Of a DNA stretch of 39,866 nucleotides, positions 1 through 6,661 are shown one piece after another. The stretch spans positions 1-39,866 of the forward strand of contig CANJBQ010000029.1 in NCBI GenBank assembly GCA_947472645.1, written 5' to 3'. The number at the start of each line of letters is the position of its first letter. Position 1 is the stretch's first letter. This DNA is from Burkholderiaceae bacterium (lineage in GTDB: Bacteria; Pseudomonadota; Gammaproteobacteria; Burkholderiales; Burkholderiaceae). The notes beneath the pieces were generated by a model. That model worked only from the letters and a program-made list of their open reading frames with translations, was not told the DNA's origin and ran no database searches. Position numbers and translations under genes: made by a program.

Positions 1-1417
1 GAAGTCGCACATAGAGGTTATGTAATGTCGAGACCGCAATCCACACTGCCATCAAAAGACCAAATCCAATGATGGGCGACCAGGAACGAATTAAGAGCGG
101 AGCAATCATTGCCGACACCGCGGCGATTCCTAAAGCCCAGCGCAGTTGGAGAACAAGCTCGATTGGTTTTGCAGAACGCCATTTGGTAATGGGGCCAACA
201 CCCATTAAGAAAAGAGCGGGCGTCATGAGTGGGACGAAGACCGCGTCAAAGTAAGGTTTACCGACCGATAGTTTGCCCAGTGACAGAGCGTCTAAAACTA
301 GAGGGTACAGAGTCCCTAACAACACGGCAAAAGCCGCCACCAACAGCAAAATATTGTTAGCTAATAGCATTGAGTCCTTGGAGACCGCATCAAAGGATTC
401 TCCCGTTGACGCCTTAGGTGCACGAAGGGCAAATAAGGTCAAAGAGCCACCAATTAAGATCGCTAAAAATATCAGGATAAAAATACCACGCGTAGGATCG
501 GTAGCGAAAGCGTGCACTGAGGTAATGACACCCGATCGCACTAAGAATGTTCCCAGTAAGGAAAGAGAAAATGTCAGAATCGCCAAGAGCGCGGTCCACA
601 TTTTAAAACCGCCTCTTTTTTCAGTCACGGCTAAAGAGTGGATCAGGGCCGTACCTAACAACCAAGGCATAAAGGAAGCATTTTCCACAGGGTCCCAAAA
701 CCACCAACCACCCCAGCCTAGTTCATAGTAGGCCCAAGCACTACCTAAGGCGATACCCATCGTTAAAAAGCACCATGCCATCGTAATCCAAGGACGCGAC
801 CAACGAGCCCAGGCGGTATCAAGCTTGCCTGAAAGTAGGGCGGCAATCGCTAAAGAAAAGACCACTGACGTTCCTACATAACCCATATACAGCATTGGCG
901 GATGGATGATCATGCCTGGGTCTTGCAAGAGCGGGTTCAGATCACGACCATTCATCGCAGCGGGAAGCAATCGTAAAAAAGGATTAGAAGTGGCAAGGGT
1001 AAAAAGTAGAGTACCTGCGCTTATGAAGCCCATCACACCTAAAGTTCGCGACAGAATCAACTCGGGTAAGTGTTTTGAAAAACGTGCCACGGCACAACTC
1101 CATAGGCCTAGCATGAGTGCCCATAATAAGATGGATCCTTCATGACTCCCCCAGGATGCACAGACACGATAAATAACAGGGAGAGATGCATTTGAGTTTT
1201 CTGCGACATTGAGAACAGAAAAGTCACTATTCACAAAAGAAGTGATTAAACAAATAAAAGCAATAAAGATCATCAAACATTGAGCATAAGCAGCTGGGCG
1301 TGCGATAGACATCCATTGACTACGTTGTGTGGAGGCGCCCCATAGTGGCACGATGCATTGCACAAGAGTGATAACGAATGCGGTTATTAAAGCGATATGG
1401 CCAATTTCAGGAATCAT
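1..1417 (-). CDS. ccmF: CcmF, cytochrome c-type biogenesis heme lyase subunit (partial, C-terminus off the window)
   Basis: CcmF is the large inner-membrane subunit of System I cytochrome c maturation that helps attach heme to apocytochrome CXXCH motifs. The reading frame opens with ATG at 1417 and stays open for 472 codons to the window edge; full-length CcmF proteins are about 630-670 residues, so roughly the last quarter is missing because of the window, not a mutation. Diagnostic segments are visible: the WGSHEGSILLW block near residue 89, a PGMIIHPPMLYMGY block, and the tryptophan-rich WWD heme-handling motif WGGWWFWDP starting at residue 235, all surrounded by many hydrophobic helices. 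The start shares one base with the ccmE stop (TAATG), which indicates translational coupling as the last visible gene of the ccm operon. Confidence 0.96.
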   Translation of the reverse strand, partial: MIPEIGHIALITAFVITLVQCIVPLWGASTQRSQWMSIARPAAYAQCLMIFIAFICLITSFVNSDFSVLNVAENSNASLPVIYRVCASWGSHEGSILLWALMLGLWSCAVARFSKHLPELILSRTLGVMGFISAGTLLFTLATSNPFLRLLPAAMNGRDLNPLLQDPGMIIHPPMLYMGYVGTSVVFSLAIAALLSGKLDTAWARWSRPWITMAWCFLTMGIALGSAWAYYELGWGGWWFWDPVENASFMPWLLGTALIHSLAVTEKRGGFKMWTALLAILTFSLSLLGTFLVRSGVITSVHAFATDPTRGIFILIFLAILIGGSLTLFALRAPKASTGESFDAVSKDSMLLANNILLLVAAFAVLLGTLYPLVLDALSLGKLSVGKPYFDAVFVPLMTPALFLMGVGPITKWRSAKPIELVLQLRWALGIAAVSAMIAPLLIRSWSPIIGFGLLMAVWIAVSTLHNLYVRL

Positions 1418-1884
1418 TATTTATCACTATTGAGCAGAGTTTTAGAGGAAGTATTTTGATTTACTTTAGCAGCATCAAGGGCACTTTTTGCTTCAGGAGG
1501 CATATAGTTTTCATCGTGTTTGGCAAGGACTTGCGAGGCGATAAAAACACCTTGATCATTGAGTTTGCCTTGTGCAACAACACCTTTACCTTCTTTGAAA
1601 AGATCGGGTAGGATTCCGTCGAACTTGACGGGAACTGATTTTACCATATCGGTGACGACAAACTCAACTTGTAAACCACCTGGTTCGCGTTTTAGACTGT
1701 TTTCAAGCACCATGCCACCAATCCTGAACGTTTGATTAACGGGAGCTTCTTTCGATGCGATTTGACTCGGTGTATAGAAAAATACTAAGTTCTCATTAAA
1801 TGCCCGCAGAATAAAAAAAGTAGCGACACCAATCGTCAAGATAGCAGCGAGAATAAAATAGGTGCGTCGTTGACGGGGGGTCAT
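1417..1884 (-). CDS. ccmE: CcmE, periplasmic heme chaperone
   Basis: CcmE covalently carries heme from the CcmABCD complex to the CcmF lyase in the periplasm. The 155-residue product has the expected layout: a basic N-terminus, one membrane anchor at about residues 9-27, an OB-fold beta domain, and the heme-binding HDENY motif in which His123 is the predicted covalent heme ligand and Tyr127 the conserved partner. The C-terminal tail after residue 130 is flexible and rich in Ser, Asn and Lys, as is usual. The start ATG overlaps the ccmD stop by 4 nt (ATGA), and the stop overlaps the ccmF start by 1 nt. Length and motif agree with the family. Confidence 0.97.
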   Translation of the reverse strand: MTPRQRRTYFILAAILTIGVATFFILRAFNENLVFFYTPSQIASKEAPVNQTFRIGGMVLENSLKREPGGLQVEFVVTDMVKSVPVKFDGILPDLFKEGKGVVAQGKLNDQGVFIASQVLAKHDENYMPPEAKSALDAAKVNQNTSSKTLLNSDK

Positions 1885-2036
1885 GATTTATCCTCGAAGA
1901 GCATGACGTTTGTTTTTTCACGGCGCAGAATGATGAACTCCATCACAAATAGAGCAAAAGTGACACCGAATGATCCCCACACATAGGGGCCATAGCCATT
2001 CATGTTGATAAAGTCTGCAAAGGAGCCCCAGATCAT
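1881..2036 (-). CDS. ccmD: CcmD, small heme exporter subunit
   Basis: CcmD is a small single-helix membrane protein that stabilises the CcmABC complex and is needed to release holo-CcmE. I start it at the ATG at 2036, which overlaps the ccmC stop by 4 nt (ATGA) and gives a 51-residue product. A longer in-frame reading to 2147 would run inside ccmC and add a basic, cysteine-rich, unlikely N-terminus. The sequence shows the family pattern: an N-terminal NMNGYGPYVW segment, one hydrophobic helix (about residues 16-33), then a basic RREKT stretch. Its stop overlaps the ccmE start by 4 nt. Identification rests on position, size and the GYGPYVW segment. Confidence 0.92.
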   Translation of the reverse strand: MIWGSFADFINMNGYGPYVWGSFGVTFALFVMEFIILRREKTNVMLFEDKS

Positions 2037-2815
2037 GATGGAGTCCCTAGCTGTTTTAATTCGTTTTGCACCCAATCTGTATGGGACTCTTCTTCTAAGG
2101 TTTTTAGATTGACGCGGGTCAATACAACAGCAAAAGCATAGGCCCAAAAGGCAAAGGTCATGATGAGCATTGCCAAGAGCATCTTGCTATCCATGCTCGT
2201 CTTGGTCAACGTAATACTTGCGCCTTGATGTAAGGTATTCCACCACTTCACCGAGAAATAAATAATGGGAACATTAACGACACCAATAATCGCTAACAGT
2301 GATGAAGCTTTGAGTGCCTTACGTTGATCATCGATGGCGTTATAAAGACTTAAATAACCGATATATAAAAATAACAAAATCAGTTCTGACGTTAAGCGAG
2401 CATCCCAAACCCACCAGGTTCCCCACGTAGGTTTTCCCCAAAGCGCGCCTGTCCAGAGTGCGATAAAAGTCATGATGGCGCCCGTGATTGCAATTGAATT
2501 TGAAAGGCGGTAGGCAAGACGAGCATTGAAGATCAGTCCAATCGCACCCCAAAATGCCATAGCGACATACAGAACCATTGACATCCAAGCAGAAGGGACA
2601 TGAATAAAAATAATACGATACGAATCACCTTGCACCGCATCGGTAGGAGCAAATAAGAGTCCCAGAACGAGTCCTGTAATTCCCAAAATAATGGCTAAGG
2701 TCCAACAAACCGGAATCAATTTTTTCACCAAAAAATAAAAACGACTTGGCGCCGCAAATAAGAACCAGTTGAATGGTTTATCGGATGATTTTTCGAAGCT
2801 TGGTTGAGTTACCAT
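2033..2815 (-). CDS. ccmC: CcmC, heme handling protein of cytochrome c maturation
   Basis: CcmC is a six-helix membrane protein that binds heme on the periplasmic side and loads it onto CcmE. The 260-residue product carries the family's WWD motif, visible as WGTWWVWDARLTSEL at about residues 131-145, and multiple hydrophobic segments. The N-terminus has about 25 residues ahead of the first helix, which begins near residue 35. Its start ATG at 2815 lies 15 nt after the ccmB stop, and its stop overlaps ccmD. The gene sits in the standard ccmABCDEF order, so its role is secure. Confidence 0.97.
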   Translation of the reverse strand: MVTQPSFEKSSDKPFNWFLFAAPSRFYFLVKKLIPVCWTLAIILGITGLVLGLLFAPTDAVQGDSYRIIFIHVPSAWMSMVLYVAMAFWGAIGLIFNARLAYRLSNSIAITGAIMTFIALWTGALWGKPTWGTWWVWDARLTSELILLFLYIGYLSLYNAIDDQRKALKASSLLAIIGVVNVPIIYFSVKWWNTLHQGASITLTKTSMDSKMLLAMLIMTFAFWAYAFAVVLTRVNLKTLEEESHTDWVQNELKQLGTPS

Positions 2816-2830
2816 ATGTTGTCGTCGTGT

Positions 2831-3517
2831 TTAATCGAGTGCAATACGCAGACCAGCAGCACAAGCCAGTGGAGCAAAGAAGCTTGCTAAGACAGCGAGT
2901 GATAACAAGATATATAAGTATACAGAAAAAGGCAAATTGGAGCCTGCTGCATCCACCGCTAGGGTCCCCAAAATTAATACAGGGATGAGGAGTGGCAATA
3001 TTAATAAAGAGATCAATGCTCCTGAGCTTTTTAGACCGATGGTTAAAGCTGCACCAATTGATCCAATCAAGCTCAAAATGGGTGTGCCGATCAATAAAGT
3101 CATCATTAAGACTTCGATCGCCTGTAAGGATAGGTTAAATTGTAAGGCAAGGATGGGTGATAACAATAATAAGATGAGCCCGGTATACGACCAGTGCGCC
3201 AGAATTTTTGCAAGAGCAATCAGTTCGAGTGGGCAAACACTAAGAGCAAATTGTTCTAGAACGCCATCTTGAAAGTCATCATTAAATAGTCGGCTCAGTG
3301 AGAGCGTGACGCTAAGTAGTGCGCTGACCCAAATAATTCCTGAAGCAATTTGCTGTAGTAGCTTGATTTCAGGACCTATCGCGAGTGGGAACAAGCTGAC
3401 GACTAGCGCAAAGAAAAAGATGGCTCCAGTAGTATCCGATTGACGTCGAATGGCTAACGCCATATCTCTACGATAAATCGATATCAAGATCTGCAAGGTG
3501 GATGCGTTTTTGATCAT
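2831..3517 (-). CDS. ccmB: CcmB, membrane subunit of the heme ABC-type complex
   Basis: CcmB is the membrane partner of the CcmA ATPase in the complex that releases holo-CcmE from CcmC. The product (228 residues from the ATG at 3517) is strongly hydrophobic with about six helices and has the conserved N-terminal pattern of a basic YRRDMALAIRR segment, then GAIFFF, and a DDFQDGVLEQ block in the middle. The ATG shares one base with the ccmA stop (TGATG). A GTG one codon upstream at 3520 is an equally possible start. Family length is about 220-225 residues. Confidence 0.96.
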   Translation of the reverse strand: MIKNASTLQILISIYRRDMALAIRRQSDTTGAIFFFALVVSLFPLAIGPEIKLLQQIASGIIWVSALLSVTLSLSRLFNDDFQDGVLEQFALSVCPLELIALAKILAHWSYTGLILLLLSPILALQFNLSLQAIEVLMMTLLIGTPILSLIGSIGAALTIGLKSSGALISLLILPLLIPVLILGTLAVDAAGSNLPFSVYLYILLSLAVLASFFAPLACAAGLRIALD

Positions 3518-4149
3518 CACAGTTGTAGTATATTTTCTTGCGTCGAGAGTGATGGCAACAAAGACTGTAAATTTTCATGCAAATGGCTAGTAAGTACAGT
3601 TAATTTTTGTGCGGACTGATGTTGTTCCAAATGGTCTTTCAGAATATTAGACCCTTGTGTGTCAAGCCCGTTGAAGGGTTCATCAAGGATCCATAACGCT
3701 TGGGAGGATAGTGTCAGTTGGGCTAAAGCCACCCGTTGTTTTTGACCTTGAGAGAGTTGTTTGGTGGGTAGATGCATTGTATTGCCAAGGATCATCCAGG
3801 TTGCTAGCGCTTGTTGTATTTCTGAAGAGCTCGGAGCATAACCATGTAGTTGTAATAGTGATGATAAATTCTCTATTGCGCTGAGTTCCAGCTTGAGGGG
3901 GACTTGGTGCCCAATGTACAGTAAATCGGCTTGGTATTCATAGCGATGTTGTTGAATGGCTTGGGATTTCCAGGAAACGGTTCCTGAGAGTGGCAAAAGA
4001 AGTCCAGCGAGCATTCGTAAAAGAGAAGATTTACCACTACCATTTGCACCTTTTACCAAAAGTACTTCGCCAGGTGCTAATGTGATGTTGAGGTTTTGCC
4101 ACAGAAGGTGGCGTCCACGCTTACATGAAATTTCATGGGTATTAAGCAT
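3517..4149 (-). CDS. ccmA: CcmA, ATP-binding subunit of cytochrome c maturation
   Basis: CcmA is a cytoplasmic ABC ATPase that powers release of heme-loaded CcmE. The 210-residue product shows a Walker A motif GANGSGKSS at about residues 34-42, the ABC signature LSQGQKQR at about residues 133-140, and the Walker B ILDEPFNGLD near residue 153. Length is typical for CcmA, which is shorter than most importer ATPases. The start overlaps the end of the preceding alpha/beta hydrolase gene by 8 nt, so the ccm genes are apparently transcribed and translationally coupled with that hydrolase rather than from their own promoter. Confidence 0.97.
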   Translation of the reverse strand: MLNTHEISCKRGRHLLWQNLNITLAPGEVLLVKGANGSGKSSLLRMLAGLLLPLSGTVSWKSQAIQQHRYEYQADLLYIGHQVPLKLELSAIENLSSLLQLHGYAPSSSEIQQALATWMILGNTMHLPTKQLSQGQKQRVALAQLTLSSQALWILDEPFNGLDTQGSNILKDHLEQHQSAQKLTVLTSHLHENLQSLLPSLSTQENILQL

Positions 4150-5053
4150 TTTCTACAGGGTTTTGGCTTTTTAGGGTCTCGAGGGCGTCTTGAATAATGG
4201 CTAGGGTACGTTTTGGATTCACCTCATGGAACAGGTGCCCACCTTCTTCAATCTTGATGGTTGCCTCGGGAAAGTGTTGATGAATCATTGGCAATAAAGA
4301 ATTTTGAGGAACCCAAGGATCTTGGGCAGCCACTAAAAAAGTGAAGGTGGTTTTGAGTTGGGAGCTATTTTTTAAAAGCTCCGGGATATTCGATGCTGCC
4401 ATAAAGTTCATCGAGCCGTAAATATGACTATGTTCTTTATAAAGCAGGTTATAGGGTGCCTTTTGCTCTGGACTTAAGATGGAGTTTGTCGAATCCAAGA
4501 GCTTATCAATCATGCCTACATAAGGGATACTACTCGCTAAAATACTCGCCATGAAACCTGAGGTTGCGATAGGATTAATGAGTGGCCCTAAAAAATAGTT
4601 ATATAGACTTGGGGGACTTACAAAAGAAGGGTTAAGGCCAATAATAGCTTGTGGGGGCTTATCCAAAAGTAGGCTTAAGGATAAGGTGCAATTTGATCCA
4701 GCGGAGTGTCCAATCATCACATTTGGAATTTTAATCTTTAGCTGATTCAGTAACTCTTTTAAGCTTATAGCAATGTCGTCGATATGTAATTGCGGTTTTT
4801 TAGCGCCCTTTGTAAAACCATGTCCAGGAAGGTCAACAGCGATGATGGTATAGTTTTTTGCGAGTGGTTCGAAGATCTCACTCCATGAATGTGCTGATGA
4901 TCCAGTACCATGGATCAAGAGGATAGATAGCGCTTTTGGGTTGCTATGGCGGCTTAATTGAAAGTGCCAGTCCAGATTTTCAATCGATAGGGATTGACTA
5001 AACTTTCTGTTGGGCCATTGCGGCGGAATTCTGGATAAGTCGGATTGGGACAT
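4142..5053 (-). CDS. BchO-like alpha/beta hydrolase
   Basis: This 303-residue protein is an alpha/beta-fold hydrolase most like BchO, the hydrolase encoded next to magnesium chelatase genes (bchI, bchD) in purple-bacterial photosynthesis clusters. The similarity I recognise comes from remembered family features: an N-terminal WPNR segment, IHGTGSSAHSW after the first strand, DLPGHGFT, the nucleophile elbow GHSAGS with the predicted catalytic serine, an IGLNPS segment, and GGHLFHE near the C-terminus with the predicted catalytic histidine. An acid residue probably lies in AAQDPWVP. The first gene of the transcript, it overlaps ccmA by 8 nt. No other bacteriochlorophyll gene is in the window. 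Its substrate is unknown, and a generic hydrolase with BchO-like sequence is the alternative. Confidence 0.75.
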   Translation of the reverse strand: MSQSDLSRIPPQWPNRKFSQSLSIENLDWHFQLSRHSNPKALSILLIHGTGSSAHSWSEIFEPLAKNYTIIAVDLPGHGFTKGAKKPQLHIDDIAISLKELLNQLKIKIPNVMIGHSAGSNCTLSLSLLLDKPPQAIIGLNPSFVSPPSLYNYFLGPLINPIATSGFMASILASSIPYVGMIDKLLDSTNSILSPEQKAPYNLLYKEHSHIYGSMNFMAASNIPELLKNSSQLKTTFTFLVAAQDPWVPQNSLLPMIHQHFPEATIKIEEGGHLFHEVNPKRTLAIIQDALETLKSQNPVENA

Positions 5054-5136
5054 AAGTTCTATAGTTAATCATTTCATTGTAAAGGACTTCTTTTTAAAAG
5101 CCTCGCTACCCTGGCGTATGTCTAAATCCAATATAA

Positions 5137-5152
5137 ATTACCTTTCGGTAAT
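5137..5152. promoter_or_regulatory. Operator-like palindrome, site 2 (ATTACCTTTCGGTAAT)
   Basis: This is a second copy of site 1 that keeps the outer arms ATTACC and GGTAAT and the shared left flank TATAA, with a slightly altered centre. The start-to-start distance between the two sites is exactly 50 bp, close to five helical turns, which would suit cooperative binding or looping. It lies between the candidate promoter and the hydrolase start. Confidence 0.55.
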
Positions 5153-5179
5153 GTTTTTCTGTATTTTTGGGAAAAGTCC

Positions 5180-5209
5180 ATTATAAATTACCGACCGGTA
5201 ATACTCCAA
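5180..5209 (-). promoter_or_regulatory. Candidate sigma-70-type promoter for the hydrolase-ccm transcript
   Basis: On the minus strand a TTGGAG box (5204-5209) and a TATAAT box (5180-5185) are separated by 18 bases. The spacer is filled by the 16-bp palindrome at 5187-5202, an arrangement typical of repressor control. This is the best promoter-like match between the hydrolase and the upstream lyase gene. It is a sequence match only. Confidence 0.5.
5187..5202. promoter_or_regulatory. Operator-like palindrome, site 1 (ATTACCGACCGGTAAT)
   Basis: The 16-bp sequence has perfect 7-bp inverted arms around a 2-base centre and lies between the -35 and -10 boxes of the candidate promoter of the hydrolase-ccm operon. 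Its size and symmetry resemble operators of TetR-family repressors. The flanking bases TATAA to its left are also repeated at site 2. No regulator gene is in the window, so the binding protein cannot be named. Confidence 0.6.
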
Positions 5210-5241
5210 TGTCTTTGGTGAATAATTCATCCTGTATAAGG

Positions 5242-5274
5242 ATTCAACAACAACTAACTTATTCGTTGTTGAAT
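5242..5274. repeat. Inverted repeat at the 3' end of the lyase gene
   Basis: Arms ATTCAACAAC (5242-5251) and GTTGTTGAAT (5265-5274) are perfectly complementary over 10 bp with a 13-base loop and overlap the last codons of the lyase gene. In the minus direction there is no run of T after the stem; a T-rich tract follows only on the plus strand. It may stabilise the 3' end of the lyase mRNA or act as a weak terminator. Confidence 0.4.
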
Positions 5275-6152
5275 TGTTTTTCCCAGGCTTCAAGACCATC
5301 TAGACCTAAAGTGTTGTTATATTCTTGACTGCTCAGCATCTGCGGTCGCAGGGATTCTAAATTACCGGATGATTTGAGTTGTGAAAGGGCTGATTGCATG
5401 GCATAACCAAAGATAGTTCTTCCTAAACTAGGGTGAATCGCTATATCAATCCCATATGCTTTCATCTCATTCGCTTTTAGCAAAGAGACTGGGCCGCCTA
5501 CGTCGACATTAAATAAGCAAGTGGTGCCTAGTTGATCTTTAATTTTTTTGATGTCATCTAAAGCTTGAGGACTCGCTTTTAATTCAACAAAAATTGCGTC
5601 AGCACCTTCGGCGATAAATGCTTTTGCTCGGCGAATTGCTTCATCGATACCAAGACTTGCGGCGCAATCAGTGCGAGCAATAATCATCAAATCTGGATCA
5701 ATACGGCTCTGAACGGCCGCCTTAATATGGTTCACTGCTTCACTAAAATCTAAGACTGTTCTAGCCCCTTCAAATTGGGCGCAGCGTTTTGGAAATTGCT
5801 GGTCTTCTATATGAATCGCCGCCACACCTGCTGCTTCGAATTCTTGAACGGCGCGTTGGATATTAAAGACACCGCCGTAACCAGTGTCGGCATCACAGAT
5901 CAGGGGTAAATCAATACACCCTGCGATACGCCGAGCATGATCCGTAATTAAGGTTAAATCGACTTGTCCAATATCGGGGTTACCTAAAAGGGAAGCTGAA
6001 ACTCCATTGCCCGTTAAATACACCGCTGCAAATCCAGCGTTTTGGACTAATTTTGCACCGTAGGCATCATAAATGCCTGGAGCAACTACTGTCTCATTAG
6101 AGAGGATCAGTTTTTTTAATTGTTTTCTCTTATAGCTGGGGGAAAGTTTCAT
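5259..6152 (-). CDS. Isocitrate lyase / PEP mutase family lyase
   Basis: This enzyme belongs to the family that makes or breaks C-C bonds next to alpha-hydroxy acids (2-methylisocitrate lyase, 2,3-dimethylmalate lyase) or acts on phosphonates or oxaloacetate. I start at the ATG at 6152, which overlaps the leuD-like stop by 4 nt (ATGA), giving 297 residues, close to the size of PrpB. Visible hallmarks are APGIYDAYGA near residue 24, the metal-binding CDADTGYGG at about 86-94, HIEDQ at 114-118, and a catalytic loop KRCAQ at 122-126. Cys124 is retained as in lyases, but the usual CGH has become CAQ, so the substrate may differ. It is the last gene of an operon with aconitase-family subunits, which favours cleavage of their product, for example an alkylmalate. 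Confidence 0.85.
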   Translation of the reverse strand: MKLSPSYKRKQLKKLILSNETVVAPGIYDAYGAKLVQNAGFAAVYLTGNGVSASLLGNPDIGQVDLTLITDHARRIAGCIDLPLICDADTGYGGVFNIQRAVQEFEAAGVAAIHIEDQQFPKRCAQFEGARTVLDFSEAVNHIKAAVQSRIDPDLMIIARTDCAASLGIDEAIRRAKAFIAEGADAIFVELKASPQALDDIKKIKDQLGTTCLFNVDVGGPVSLLKANEMKAYGIDIAIHPSLGRTIFGYAMQSALSQLKSSGNLESLRPQMLSSQEYNNTLGLDGLEAWEKQFNNE

Positions 6153-6661
6153 GCAGCAAAGTTCCAATCAGGATGTTTGGTAATGAAATTCAACAACCCA
6201 CCGACTTCGATAATTTTGAGGATTTCTTGCGGTAATGGTTTTACTGAAAGCTTTATCCCCTTACTAGAGCTGACAGTCCCATGATTCAAATCAATCATCA
6301 GTTCATCATTAGCATGTATTTGTGAAGTGTCGCATTCAATAATAGGGAGTCCATTATTGATCGCGTTTCTAAAAAACTGCCTTCCAAATGAAGGCGCAAC
6401 AATACATTTTACCTTCATTAAATGTAGAACATGCACGGCTTGCTCTCTGGATGAGTTAATGCCGAAGTTCGCTCCAGCGACAATGATTCCACCCCCTTGA
6501 TCGCTCATACTTTTCGCAAAACCTGGCTGTAATTTTTCAAAGGCGACTGAACTCACAAAGGCACTATCTTTGCCTGGGAGGTATTTACTGGAGCAATTGA
6601 GATCGGTATTGACTTCATCACCTAAAACAAACACCTTATCGGTAATCACACTTGTCGTCAT
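6149..6661 (-). CDS. LeuD-like small subunit of an aconitase-family hydro-lyase
   Basis: This is the swivelling small domain of a two-subunit aconitase-superfamily dehydratase/isomerase (isopropylmalate isomerase, homoaconitase or dimethylmalate dehydratase type). The start is the ATG at 6661, which overlaps the large-subunit stop by 4 nt and gives 170 residues. The signature GANFGINSSREQA at about residues 63-75 corresponds to the substrate-binding GxNFGxGSSREHA loop, with Asn and Gln in place of Gly and His. The N-terminal GDEVNTDLN segment matches the family's GDNIDTD pattern. It pairs with the LeuC-like gene just upstream. Because it sits in a catabolic operon without leuA or leuB, leucine synthesis is an unlikely role. 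Confidence 0.85.
   Translation of the reverse strand: MTTSVITDKVFVLGDEVNTDLNCSSKYLPGKDSAFVSSVAFEKLQPGFAKSMSDQGGGIIVAGANFGINSSREQAVHVLHLMKVKCIVAPSFGRQFFRNAINNGLPIIECDTSQIHANDELMIDLNHGTVSSSKGIKLSVKPLPQEILKIIEVGGLLNFITKHPDWNFAA

Noticed and set aside
650..720. Apparent frameshift in ccmF near the WWD motif
   Set aside because: My first count suggested the motif was out of frame with the start, but recounting codon by codon showed the frame is continuous from 1417 to the window edge.
69..1145. Plus-strand open frames in the first kilobase
   Set aside because: They are antisense to a continuous ccmF frame that carries the diagnostic WWD and WGSHEGS motifs; their products show no recognisable pattern.
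2037..2147. Longer ccmD starting at 2147
   Set aside because: The extra 37 residues lie inside ccmC, are unlike CcmD, and the ATG at 2036 has the ATGA coupling seen elsewhere in this operon.
5054..5258. PpsR/CrtJ-type site (TGT-N12-ACA) near the BchO-like gene
   Set aside because: I looked for this photosynthesis operator in the gap and found no convincing match, so a direct link to photosynthesis control is not supported.
5242..5274. Inverted repeat as a true terminator of the lyase operon
   Set aside because: The required T-run follows on the plus strand only, whereas the operon is on the minus strand; it is kept only as a repeat.
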